The notes beneath the pieces were generated by a model. The model saw only the letters and a list, made by a program, of their open reading frames with translations. It did not search any database and had not been told where the DNA came from. This document shows positions 6,089-14,283 of a stretch of DNA of 64,000 bases, piece by piece (the stretch's first letter is position 1; each line of letters opens with the position of its first letter). The stretch is from positions 1-64,000 of the forward strand of contig NZ_AZDV01000005.1 in NCBI RefSeq assembly GCF_001434835.1. Reading direction: 5' to 3'. The stretch is from Levilactobacillus acidifarinae DSM 19394 = JCM 15949. GTDB lineage: Bacteria > Bacillota > Bacilli > Lactobacillales > Lactobacillaceae. Position numbers and translations under genes: made by a program.

Positions 6089-9004
6089 TTATTGTTTTTG
6101 CTGGGCCATGCGCTTCGCTAACCCGTTTTGAGTTGCCTGAACCGCTAAGGGGTCCGTAAAGTCAATCTTCTTTAGCCGAGCGTACCGGCGCAGGTAGAAC
6201 AACCACGTACAGCCGGTAAAGAAGAGGAGGAAAACAAAGAGCATGCCAATCTCCGGCCAAGCCGTGTTTCCCGTCATCAGCGTCTGCCGCAGGCCCTCAA
6301 CGCCGTACGACATCGGCAACCACGGGTGAATCGTTTCAAAGAAGTGGTTGGACAGCTGAATTGGATAGGTCCCGGCCGAAGCGCCTAATTGGAGAACCAG
6401 GAGCACCATGCTAAAGAACGACCCGGCCTTGCCGAAGACCAGGTTGAGCCAGGCCACGATGGTCATAAACGTTGCCGCCGCCAGCAACAAGACGATCAGC
6501 GTGGCAAACGGGTGAATTGGCCGTAAGCCATCGATCACCATCATCAGCGTAAACATAATGCCGGTCTCCAGCAACACGAAGGTCCCCCAGATGCTGGCCT
6601 TGCTGGCCCACCACTGGATCCCCGACTTCGGGAACCGCCGCGGCGTGTAGAGGTCAAACATCATGTTCAACGCCAAGGCGCCGACGAACAGGGAAACGCA
6701 CATCATGTACGGCGCCATCCCGGTCCCGTTATTCGGCACATCGTCTTTATCGGTATGGGTCGTGGTGACCGGTTTCGCCACCTGCGCGTAGGTCAGCTTC
6801 GACGGATTAAGTTGGCCCTTATCGGCCGCCGACCCTAACTTGGTGGCCAACTGTTGGTTGCCCGCTTGGACCTTGCCGCCAGCCTGCGCGGCTTGGCCCG
6901 CACCGGTCGCCAACTTCTGCGCGCCGGCCGCTGCCTGCCCCGTTCCCGTGGCCAGCTGATTAGCCCCACTGGATAATTGACCGCCATTGGTAGCGAGTTG
7001 ACCTAAGCCCGTGGCCACCTGTTGACTCCCGTTTGCCAGTTGCGACACGCCACTGGTGAGGCCCGGCATCTGTGTCTGAGCCTGCTGCAGGCCACTGGCC
7101 ACCTGACTAGCCCCGCTGATCAACTGGTCGCCCTTTTGACTCAGTTGGCTAGTGCCACCGGTCAGTTGTTGCGTCCCGGTCGCGACCTGGTTGGCCCCGC
7201 TAGCGAGTTGTTGGCTCTTCTGATTCAGCGCACTGGTCCCACTGGCCACGGTTTGATACCCATCGGTCAGTTGGCGACCGTTAGTGGTCAACTTAGTCGT
7301 TCCCGCCGCTAACTGCTTGGACCCGCTAGCTAATTGGTCGATCCCGCTGGTCAGACTCGGCATCGCGGCGTTAAACTCGGCCAGTCCCGTGGCCAATTGG
7401 TCCGAACTCGTGGCTGCCGTTTGCAGACCGCCGGTAATGGCTTGCGAGCCGCTGGCTAACTTGCCCACCGTGGCCGCTAACGCCTCTTGTTGGGCATTAG
7501 CCGCCACTAACGACTGACTAGCTGCGGTCGAATTGGCCGTGGCATCACTCAGCGCCGAACTCAGACTGCCCAGGGCTGCCGTGATGGCCGCGGTATTGCT
7601 CGAGTGATCGACGGTGGCCAGGATCGCCGCTTTCTGGGTACCCGTTAATTTCTGGGCGTCGGCCGTCGCGGCCACATCCTGGTGTAACGTCCCACTAGCT
7701 TTGACCGCCGTTTCCAAATGCGCTAATGCCGACTTCACGCCGGTCAGCCCACTAGCCCCAGCCTGTTGCTTGGCCGCCGCGATTTCCTTGGTGGCCGCCG
7801 CGGTACTAGTCGTGCTCTGGCTGAGCTGTTTTTGCAGCGCTTGGAGGTTACTGGTCAACGTGGCACTATTGGTGTTGAGGGTCTTAAGCCCACCGTTTAA
7901 GGCCGTCGCCCCCGTGTGAAGCTTCGTGGTGTTGGCGCTTAACGTTCCGGTCTGATCTTTAAGCTGAGTCACGCCCCGGTTCAGGGTCGTCGCGCCGTTG
8001 TTTACGGTTCCGACCCCGTTCACGTAAGTCGTCAGTCCCTGCCCAAATTGCGTGGTCCCACTGGCCAATTTAGCCGTGCCCTGACCGAATTGTTGGGTGC
8101 CACTGGCAACCCGTTGTGCACCTTGGTCGACCTTAGTCGCGCCGGTATTGACCTGGCGCGCACCGGCCACGTAGCTGGACACGCCACCGTTTAAGGTCTG
8201 CGCCCCCCGACTCAACTGGGTAACGCCGGCCGCCAACTGGTTGCTCTTCGCTAACAATTGATCCAGGCCACTCACGACCTTCTGGTTCCCCGTCTGCAAC
8301 TCGTCGACCCCGGCGATATACTGATTTAAACCCGTGGTCAGCGTCTGACTCCCGTTTTGCAGTTTCAACGAACTACTAGCTAAGGTGTTCAGATTCGTCG
8401 CAATCTTTTGATTGGCCGCTTTTAACTTTTGACTTCCGGTCGCCAACTTCTGATTTCCCTTGGCGGCCGTGCCCATTCCCGTATCGAGTTGTTTGATGGC
8501 GCCAAACATGGTCTTGGCGTACATCTTGGTGACCTGATTGGCCACGTTAGCCCGAATCGTGCTCATCGCTGACTCGGACATCTTGCTGGCGATGAAGCTC
8601 TGACCAGCGCTAGTATCGTAGTGCAGGTTCATCGCTTGGGGCTTTTGGTCTAGCAGCGTGGTCGCGTTCTTGGAAAAGTTCCGCGGAATCGTCAGCACCA
8701 TGTAGACTTTCCCCTGCTTCAAGCGCGCGTGCGCCTGACTAGCCGGCAACGCCTCAAAGTCGAGGGCCTTCGAGTCCTTTAAATTCTGCGCTAAACTTTT
8801 GCCAACGCTGAGGTGCTTCCCCTGATAGGTCACGGGTTGGTCTTGATTGACCACCGCGACCGGTAAATCGCCCGTCTTCCCGTACGGATTCCACATAGAT
8901 TTCAAGAAGGTCACCGCGTAAATGGACGGAATGAACATGATCACGCATAAGACGATGACCATGAACTTATGTTGTCGTAGGTAACCCCACTCCGCTTTAA
9001 ACAT
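6089..9004 (-). CDS. YhgE/Pip family membrane protein with long repeat stalk
   Basis: 971 residues. It has an N-terminal membrane helix (about 13-35), a Pip N-domain (about 50-160), and a very long Ala/Thr/Gly/Gln-rich stalk (about 170-730) built of 20 or more heptad-like repeats of the form G-x-x-x-L-A-x-G. The C-terminal ABC-2-like block has about five membrane helices (from about 755). This is the phage-infection-protein (Pip)/YhgE architecture; Lactococcus Pip is a phage receptor, and in other Gram-positives the family is linked to ESX-like secretion. ATG 9004 (GGGAG 7 nt upstream) is preferred over GTG 9007. A divergent TetR gene (9268) is its probable regulator. Confidence 0.9.
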   Translation of the reverse strand: MFKAEWGYLRQHKFMVIVLCVIMFIPSIYAVTFLKSMWNPYGKTGDLPVAVVNQDQPVTYQGKHLSVGKSLAQNLKDSKALDFEALPASQAHARLKQGKVYMVLTIPRNFSKNATTLLDQKPQAMNLHYDTSAGQSFIASKMSESAMSTIRANVANQVTKMYAKTMFGAIKQLDTGMGTAAKGNQKLATGSQKLKAANQKIATNLNTLASSSLKLQNGSQTLTTGLNQYIAGVDELQTGNQKVVSGLDQLLAKSNQLAAGVTQLSRGAQTLNGGVSSYVAGARQVNTGATKVDQGAQRVASGTQQFGQGTAKLASGTTQFGQGLTTYVNGVGTVNNGATTLNRGVTQLKDQTGTLSANTTKLHTGATALNGGLKTLNTNSATLTSNLQALQKQLSQSTTSTAAATKEIAAAKQQAGASGLTGVKSALAHLETAVKASGTLHQDVAATADAQKLTGTQKAAILATVDHSSNTAAITAALGSLSSALSDATANSTAASQSLVAANAQQEALAATVGKLASGSQAITGGLQTAATSSDQLATGLAEFNAAMPSLTSGIDQLASGSKQLAAGTTKLTTNGRQLTDGYQTVASGTSALNQKSQQLASGANQVATGTQQLTGGTSQLSQKGDQLISGASQVASGLQQAQTQMPGLTSGVSQLANGSQQVATGLGQLATNGGQLSSGANQLATGTGQAAAGAQKLATGAGQAAQAGGKVQAGNQQLATKLGSAADKGQLNPSKLTYAQVAKPVTTTHTDKDDVPNNGTGMAPYMMCVSLFVGALALNMMFDLYTPRRFPKSGIQWWASKASIWGTFVLLETGIMFTLMMVIDGLRPIHPFATLIVLLLAAATFMTIVAWLNLVFGKAGSFFSMVLLVLQLGASAGTYPIQLSNHFFETIHPWLPMSYGVEGLRQTLMTGNTAWPEIGMLFVFLLFFTGCTWLFYLRRYARLKKIDFTDPLAVQATQNGLAKRMAQQKQ

Positions 9005-9208
9005 CACATTACTCCCTTTTATGTCGCTTTTTAGGTGATTTAAATTCAGTTACGCGCGGAAGTCCGCCGTCCGCACGGGTGCTCTCGGTGGCCTGTGCTA
9101 TAGTAGAAATGAGACGGTGTTTCCGCCCAATTCATAAGCTAATCCCAGCCGTGCATGAGTCACTATAATCAGTTGCGGCCCGTTTGCCCACATCAAAAAA
9201 TTCAAAGT

Positions 9209-9224
9209 TGGGGTATAAACCCCA
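9209..9224. promoter_or_regulatory. Candidate operator of the Pip-linked TetR regulator
   Basis: Palindrome TGGGGT-ATAA-ACCCCA, with a second half-site-like copy TTGGGGTGTAAC at 9237-9248. Both are in the intergenic region shared by the Pip gene and the TetR gene, immediately upstream of the TetR ribosome binding site. Confidence 0.5.
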
Positions 9225-9267
9225 GGTTGATTAAAATTGGGGTGTAACTTAAAGGAGTTTAACCACC

Positions 9268-9843
9268 ATGACCACCACGGATAAACGTGTATTACGCACA
9301 CAACAGGCTTTAACCCAGGCCCTAGAAGACCTGGCCGTGCACCACGATTATCAGGATATTACCGTTACTAACCTCACTAAGGCCGCCGGCATCAACCGCA
9401 AAACCTTCTACCTGCACTACAATTCCATCGACGAGCTAGTCAACCAACTCGCCGATCAGGTGACCCAACAACTGGCCGCCATCATTCATCAACACGCCAT
9501 TAAGACGGTCTATCACCATCCCGGTCTCCTACTAGACGACTTTGTGGACTTCGCTGAGGCCCACTCCGCGGCGGTCAAACGCTTGCTGTTTTCCGACGAC
9601 TACAGCCGGTTTGCCAACCGCATCGAACGCCAGCTCACGCAGGTGCTGGCCGACGCCATCCAGGATTCCTACTCACTGTCCCGGCAGGACGCTCTAATCG
9701 CCGCTCACTTTTTGATTCACAACACGTTGTCCCTCTTTAGTTACTTCTCGACCCAAGCCGCTGGCGGCAAAATCGACCGGGACGTGTTTAAACGGTACGT
9801 GGAACGTCTCAACCTCACGGGCGTCAGCACCTTCTTTAACTAA
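9268..9843 (+). CDS. TetR/AcrR family regulator, divergent from yhgE/pip
   Basis: 191 residues. The N-terminal DNA-binding domain contains ITVTNLTKAAGINRKTFYLHY (about 31-51), the canonical TetR helix-turn-helix. The C-terminal region is of the TetR_C_8 (DhaS/YbiH-like) kind common in lactobacilli. It is transcribed divergently from the Pip gene with 263 bp between them. That arrangement is common for this pair and suggests repression of the Pip gene. The ribosome binding site AAAGGAG is at 9250-9256. Confidence 0.88.
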   Translation: MTTTDKRVLRTQQALTQALEDLAVHHDYQDITVTNLTKAAGINRKTFYLHYNSIDELVNQLADQVTQQLAAIIHQHAIKTVYHHPGLLLDDFVDFAEAHSAAVKRLLFSDDYSRFANRIERQLTQVLADAIQDSYSLSRQDALIAAHFLIHNTLSLFSYFSTQAAGGKIDRDVFKRYVERLNLTGVSTFFN

Positions 9844-9931
9844 CGACACTTTGAAACCACCCCTATTTAACCCGCTTTTGGGGGAGTTCTCAACCGTTTA
9901 TCCCCTGAAACACTCAGCTGATTAACCGCAC

Positions 9932-9983
9932 TAAAAAAGACTGGTCGCCACCTCCGAATACGGAAGTAACGACCAGCCTTTTA
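9932..9983. terminator. Bidirectional terminator between TetR and the VOC gene
   Basis: Stem GACTGGTCG / CGACCAGCC flanked by A-rich and T-rich runs on both sides. It lies between convergent genes. Confidence 0.75.
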
Positions 9984-10000
9984 GCTAGTGAGAATCGATT

Positions 10001-10393
10001 TTATTTAAGAATTTCGCAGAATTCAATGGTTTCGTGGTTAGGACCCAGGATGTTGAAGAAGCGAATCCCCTTGTCCCAGAACGTTGGGATCGATTGAATC
10101 TCATCGTTGACCAGGTTCAAGCCCTGTTCCTTAGCGGCAGCAAACGCCTGATCGACGTCGGTCGTGTTGAGGGAAATGTGGTTAATGGCGCCGGCTTGCG
10201 GATTGGTCGGGTCGCCTTCCCAGGTTTCGATGATCAGGTTGCCAAATTTCATGAAAGCACAACGGTTATCACCGTTGGGGAAAAGGCCCGCCTGTTCGAA
10301 ACCAATACTCTTGTAAAACGCAATGGTTTTATCTAAGTCCGCGGAGGGAATCCCCACGTGTTGAATGCCGGTAAAATAATCTTGAATCGCCAT
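10001..10393 (-). CDS. VOC family (glyoxalase/dioxygenase fold) protein
   Basis: 130 residues with two beta-alpha-beta-beta-beta modules. Metal-ligand positions are seen in IQHVGIPSADLDKTIAFYKSIGF, INHISLNTTD and HETIEFCEI, giving His, His and Glu candidates as in glyoxalase I-like enzymes. It is the last gene of the fructokinase operon, starting 3 nt after the membrane protein stop with an overlapping AAGGAGG. It may act on a reactive aldehyde or an isomerisation step of sugar metabolism. The second mannitol dehydrogenase cassette lacks this gene. The substrate is unknown. Confidence 0.85.
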   Translation of the reverse strand: MAIQDYFTGIQHVGIPSADLDKTIAFYKSIGFEQAGLFPNGDNRCAFMKFGNLIIETWEGDPTNPQAGAINHISLNTTDVDQAFAAAKEQGLNLVNDEIQSIPTFWDKGIRFFNILGPNHETIEFCEILK

Positions 10394-10396
10394 AAC

Positions 10397-11185
10397 TTAA
10401 TCCTCCTTGACGGGAACGTCGCGTCCCACGTCCAATGCCTGATGTTTCAACTTGGGAAAGACCCACTTGTCGGCGATGCCCGTAATGCCGCCTTGGGCGA
10501 CAAAGGCAAACAAGGTGCCTAACCCGAAGTTGGTAAATTGTCTCGTGATAACCAAAGCGATAATCGCCATTAGGGTCGGTGGAATGTACGACGCCCACAT
10601 GGCTTTAGCCGCCTGACCTTTAAAGTACCGAAAGCGCAGGATTTGCATGAGATCGTCGGCCGGGTGCAAGACCAGGTTGACCCGCTGATAAATGGAAATT
10701 GCCGTCGCAATCAACGCCACGCCTAAGAAGTTCAACGCCACGTAGAGAAGATCCATCCCCCACCCGTGGGCCACCGGAAACCCGGTGAACACGGCGGGAT
10801 ACTGCCCTAAGAAGAAGTTCTCAAAGAATTGAATCAGCGCGGAGAACGGCACCATGAAAATCATGTTACCGGTAATTCGCTTCCAATCCCAATGATGAAT
10901 CAGGATGGCGTTTAAGACCGCGGTCAAAAATCCGATAATTAGAAACGTCCAGAAGAGGTTCCAATGGACCGCCGTAGCCATGTTGGCCTCGGCCGCCGTC
11001 CAGTAGGCCGCCCCCAGAAACGAGGGGCGAATCTGTGTACTGGTGACCAGCGTCAAGACGTTCCCGGCGGAGTTGATCACCAATGAGAGAATGAAGAAGG
11101 CAATCGCCTTGGACATTGGCATCGTTCGTTTGGTCTCCAACGGTGTGGCCTCCTCGTGGTAGTTGGTTGCGATATCAGCTTTCAC
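10397..11185 (-). CDS. YczE/YitT-like integral membrane protein, copy 1
   Basis: 262 residues, with six or so hydrophobic segments from residue 25 onward. A long cytoplasmic-looking loop (VNLVLHPADDLMQILRFRYF) resembles YczE/YitT/YyaS membrane proteins. The start is GTG 11185. It is co-transcribed with mannitol dehydrogenase (23 nt upstream), and a close paralogue at 13489-14268 sits in the same position in the second cassette. Inference from this strict linkage: it could move fructose, mannitol or a related polyol. Family members have no firmly established substrate. Confidence 0.65.
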   Translation of the reverse strand: MKADIATNYHEEATPLETKRTMPMSKAIAFFILSLVINSAGNVLTLVTSTQIRPSFLGAAYWTAAEANMATAVHWNLFWTFLIIGFLTAVLNAILIHHWDWKRITGNMIFMVPFSALIQFFENFFLGQYPAVFTGFPVAHGWGMDLLYVALNFLGVALIATAISIYQRVNLVLHPADDLMQILRFRYFKGQAAKAMWASYIPPTLMAIIALVITRQFTNFGLGTLFAFVAQGGITGIADKWVFPKLKHQALDVGRDVPVKED

Positions 11186-11208
11186 ATTAATCCCTTACCT
11201 TCTATTGA

Positions 11209-12216
11209 TTAGTCCTCAGTCACTTTCACAACGGCCTTGCTGACGCCCTTCACGTCACCGTTTAAGACACCTTCGACTTCATCCAAACCTACCACGTGAC
11301 TGATCAACGGATCGACGTTGACCTGACCACTGGCTAACAGGGCAATGGCGTCCTTGAAGGCATATGGGTTGATGAAGGACCCTTGGATGGTCAGTTGCTT
11401 TTGGTAAACTTCGTAGGTGTTCATGGAGAAGTGTTGGTCTGGTTTGCCGACCCCAAACATCAGGACTTGGGCACCCTTCTTGGTAGCTTCGACGGCTTGT
11501 TCTTGCGTTTGTGGTAACCCAACGGCTTCGATGACCACGTCGTAATCAGCCGGAATCTTATCCCGCGTGGTGTTGTAAGTGTTGACCACGTTGAACTTTT
11601 CCTTGTTCAAGGCTAATTTCTCGTCAATGATGCCGGCTAAGTCCACTTGGTGCACGCCGTAAGCTTGCAGCAATTGCACGAAGAGTTGGCCCATGAAGCC
11701 GTCACCCACGACCAAAGCCTTTTGGTACGGCGTCAACTTCAGGAGTTGAACCCCGTGAACCGCACAGGATAAGGGTTCGGTCGTTGCGGCGTCCTTCAAA
11801 GAGACGCTGTCAGGAATGGGGTAAACTACGGAAGCCGGGGCAGTGAAGGCCTTTTCCAACCCACCGTCACGGGTCACCCCGACCGCGGACAAGTTGTCAC
11901 AAAGTTCAGGACGGTCGGTCAAGCAGTATTCACACTTGCCACAGTAGATGTTGGGATCAACGACGACCCGGTCACCGACCTTCACGTTGGTCACGTTGGC
12001 GCCAACTGCGGCGACGGTCCCAGAGTTTTCGTGACCCAAAACGATTGGTGGCACCGCATTAGCGGAACCTGGTAGGCCGGCATACAGGGCCCGGTCGGTC
12101 CCACAAATTCCGGCGTAAGCCGTGTTGACTAAGACCTCATCCGGTTTAACTTCTGGGGTGGGTAAATCTTGAATTTCAAACTGCTTGGTACCCGTTAAAA
12201 CTAAGGCTTTCATCAT
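11209..12216 (-). CDS. mdh: Mannitol 2-dehydrogenase (zinc MDR family), copy 1
   Basis: 335 residues of the zinc-dependent medium-chain dehydrogenase family. Catalytic zinc ligands lie in CGTD (Cys38) and GHEN (His/Glu near 62-63). The structural zinc cluster is CGKCEYCLTDRPELC (about 92-106), and the cofactor loop is GDGFMGQ. The sequence closely resembles remembered mannitol 2-dehydrogenases of heterofermentative lactobacilli, which reduce fructose to mannitol to regenerate NAD(P)+. It follows fructokinase by 28 nt, so fructose can be either phosphorylated or used as an electron acceptor. Copy 2 is at 14284-15282. Another polyol specificity cannot be excluded. Confidence 0.82.
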   Translation of the reverse strand: MMKALVLTGTKQFEIQDLPTPEVKPDEVLVNTAYAGICGTDRALYAGLPGSANAVPPIVLGHENSGTVAAVGANVTNVKVGDRVVVDPNIYCGKCEYCLTDRPELCDNLSAVGVTRDGGLEKAFTAPASVVYPIPDSVSLKDAATTEPLSCAVHGVQLLKLTPYQKALVVGDGFMGQLFVQLLQAYGVHQVDLAGIIDEKLALNKEKFNVVNTYNTTRDKIPADYDVVIEAVGLPQTQEQAVEATKKGAQVLMFGVGKPDQHFSMNTYEVYQKQLTIQGSFINPYAFKDAIALLASGQVNVDPLISHVVGLDEVEGVLNGDVKGVSKAVVKVTED

Positions 12217-12244
12217 AAAGCGCTCCTTTATAAGTAGTTGTTAA

Positions 12245-13120
12245 TTATTTGTTGTACTCGTTTAGGGCCAGGGCAAAATCACCCAGGGTGGCCGACCCGT
12301 TTTCCTTAACCGCCGGCATCACAATGTAATCTTCCAGCTTGCCAACGTCGACGTAGTGGTTGAGCAACTTGTCGAACTCGGCACGAACCTTGACTAAGAA
12401 TGGCTCACTGACCACCCCACCGCCAAAGACGATTTTATCCGGCCGAACCAGCAGCGTTTCTTGTAACGCCGCTTGGGCCACGTAGTACGCCAGGATGTCC
12501 CAGACATGATCGGTCAACGGCACGTCCTTACCGGGCTTCCCCAGCCGGGCATCAAACGTTGGTCCACTGACTAGGCCTTCCAGACAATCGCCGTGGAACG
12601 GGCAAATGCCGGGGAAGTCCAGGTCGTCGGGATGGCGCTTCAACCGCACGTGACCGACTTCCGGGTGACCCATACTGCCGATGAACTTCCCATCGACAAT
12701 CGTGCCAGCCCCGACGCCGGTCCCAATCGTGAAGTAGACCAGCGAGTTGACTTGTTCGTTAAACAGCGTCGACATCACGTATTCACCGTAAGCCGAGCCG
12801 TTCACGTCGGTGGTCCAATACATCGGGATGTCGAGATCTTGTTTCAGGCGACCCAGAAAGTTCGTGTTGGCCCACCCTTCCTTCGGGGTATCCGTGATGT
12901 AGCCGTATTTAGGCGAATTATGTCGGAGCTCAATCGGACCGAAGGATGAAATCGCCAAGGCCTTCAATTCCGGAAACTGTTTGAAGTAAGCAATCGTCTT
13001 GCTCAAGGTTTCTTCGGGCGTGGTCGTGGGAATCCGAACCTTATCTTGAACCCGGTAGTTCTCATCCCCGACGGCACAAACAAACTTTGTGCCGCCCGCT
13101 TCAATGCTTCCAAGTTGCAT
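12245..13120 (-). CDS. scrK: ROK family fructokinase
   Basis: 291 residues. It has an N-terminal phosphate loop (EAGGTKF), sugar-binding FTIGTGVGAGTI, and a zinc-binding ROK signature spanning GHPEVGH, His, CPFHGDCLEGL. These match bacterial fructokinases that make fructose 6-phosphate with ATP. An in-frame GTG at 13129 overlaps the GGAGG, so ATG 13120 is chosen. It is the first gene of a four-gene operon with mannitol dehydrogenase, a membrane protein and a VOC protein. The promoter carries a cre-like site next to the -10, implying carbon catabolite control. Confidence 0.9.
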   Translation of the reverse strand: MQLGSIEAGGTKFVCAVGDENYRVQDKVRIPTTTPEETLSKTIAYFKQFPELKALAISSFGPIELRHNSPKYGYITDTPKEGWANTNFLGRLKQDLDIPMYWTTDVNGSAYGEYVMSTLFNEQVNSLVYFTIGTGVGAGTIVDGKFIGSMGHPEVGHVRLKRHPDDLDFPGICPFHGDCLEGLVSGPTFDARLGKPGKDVPLTDHVWDILAYYVAQAALQETLLVRPDKIVFGGGVVSEPFLVKVRAEFDKLLNHYVDVGKLEDYIVMPAVKENGSATLGDFALALNEYNK

Positions 13121-13202
13121 AGTTGCCACCTCCAGTGGTCTGGAAAACTTTTCGTATTTTCCGAATTAATTTAAGATGCGTTCGTGATTGATTTCATCAC
13201 CT

Positions 13203-13216
13203 TTAAAACGCTTTCA
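13203..13216 (-). promoter_or_regulatory. cre-like CcpA site at the scrK promoter
   Basis: Minus-strand TGAAAGCGTTTTAA, close to the cre consensus, immediately downstream of and touching the -10. Confidence 0.65.
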
Positions 13217-13244
13217 TCATAGCATTTGAGTTTTCACCTGCCTA
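13216..13244 (-). promoter_or_regulatory. Promoter of the fructokinase-mannitol dehydrogenase operon
   Basis: -10 TATGAT (13216-13221), 17-bp spacer and a weak -35 TAGGCA (13239-13244). The weak -35 fits with a need for activation. Confidence 0.55.
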
Positions 13245-13300
13245 CCCCTTTTCAGGCCTGTCTATTTTGTGAAAAGGTCAAGAAAACGGCTAAGATTCAA

Positions 13301-13318
13301 AATGTAATCGATTACATT
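13301..13318. promoter_or_regulatory. 18-bp palindrome upstream of cassette 1
   Basis: Perfect palindrome AATGTAATCGATTACATT, 80 bp upstream of the cassette 1 -10. It fits both the cre consensus and a LacI/GalR operator with a central CG. A sister copy lies 79 bp upstream of the cassette 2 -10. Confidence 0.65.
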
Positions 13319-13439
13319 TTTCGTGCATTTTAGGCCGATTTTTCTGATTTTCACCCGGTTCGGCACTCGTTTCCTCGATTAATCAGGTTTAGTTGGACGG
13401 TGCAACGTCAATTCACAAACTCGCCGTTCGGTCGTGACC

Positions 13440-13479
13440 TCAAAAATCACGTCTTCCAACTGGAAGGCGTGATTTTTAG
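13440..13479 (-). terminator. Terminator of mannitol dehydrogenase cassette 2
   Basis: Stem AAAAATCACG-CTTCCA / TGGAAG-CGTGATTTTT, 10 nt downstream of the membrane protein copy 2 stop. U-rich on the minus strand. Confidence 0.75.
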
Positions 13480-13488
13480 TTTAACCAT

Positions 13489-14268
13489 TTAATTCGTTTC
13501 CTGAGTCCCGACGTCTAAGGCTTGGTGTTTCAACTTCGGGAAGACCCACTTATCGGCAATCCCGGTGATGCCCCCCTGTGCCACGAAGGCAAAGACGGTG
13601 CCCAACCCGAAATTGGTGAACTGCCGCGTCACCAGAATCGCGATAATGGCCATCAGGGTCGGCGGAATGTAGGACGCCCACATGGCCTTAGCGGCTTGCC
13701 CGTGAAAGTAGCGGAAACGCAGGATCTGCATCAAGTCGTCCGCCGGGTGCAAGACCAGGTTGACCCGCTGATAGATGGAAATCGCCGTCGCAATCAGCGC
13801 CACCCCCAGAAAGTTCAACGCCACGTAGAAGATCACCATCCCGGTACTCCGCGCGGCCGGCAACCCATTAAACAGGTTGGGATAGTCGCCCATGAAGAAA
13901 TTTTCGAAGAGTTGAATCAACGCGGAGAACGGCACCATGAAGACCATATTGCCGGCGATCCGTTTCCAGCTCCACTTATGCATCAGGACGGCGTTTAAGA
14001 CCGCCGTTAAGAACCCCATAATCAGAAACGCCCAAAATAGGTTCCAGTGAAAGGCGGTCCCCAGATTGGCTTCGGCCGCGGTCCAGTAAGCCGCCCCTAA
14101 AAACGAGGGGTGGATCTTCGCACTGGTGATCAGCGTTAAGACGTTACCCGCCGAATTGATTACCAGCGAAAAAGCGAAATACGCGATGGCCTTTCCCAGC
14201 GAAATCGTACGTTGCGAGACGGCTGCTGTGGGCGCCGTTAACGACTCAGAAGTTGCTTCAACTTTCAT
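13489..14268 (-). CDS. YczE/YitT-like integral membrane protein, copy 2
   Basis: 259-residue paralogue of the protein at 10397-11185. The two are near-identical through VNLVLHPADDLMQILRFRYF and the C-terminal AFVAQGGITGIADKWVFPKL, and differ mainly in the first 20 residues and an outer loop (about 130-145). It sits 15 nt downstream of mannitol dehydrogenase copy 2. Retaining this gene with the dehydrogenase, while fructokinase and the VOC gene are absent, marks the dehydrogenase-membrane protein pair as the functional unit. A transport or dehydrogenase-associated role is inferred. Confidence 0.65.
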   Translation of the reverse strand: MKVEATSESLTAPTAAVSQRTISLGKAIAYFAFSLVINSAGNVLTLITSAKIHPSFLGAAYWTAAEANLGTAFHWNLFWAFLIMGFLTAVLNAVLMHKWSWKRIAGNMVFMVPFSALIQLFENFFMGDYPNLFNGLPAARSTGMVIFYVALNFLGVALIATAISIYQRVNLVLHPADDLMQILRFRYFHGQAAKAMWASYIPPTLMAIIAILVTRQFTNFGLGTVFAFVAQGGITGIADKWVFPKLKHQALDVGTQETN

Positions 14269-14283
14269 TTTAAACCCTTCTTC

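Noticed and set aside
6089..9004. Repeat stalk as a CRISPR or tandem DNA repeat array
   Set aside because: The repeats are protein-level and degenerate, in a continuous reading frame. There are no constant-length spacers.
13522..13998. 158-codon frame opposite the membrane protein copy 2
   Set aside because: Shadow of a real gene. High-GC third positions open the complementary frame; the composition (His, Arg, Gly, Asp rich) is typical of antisense frames.
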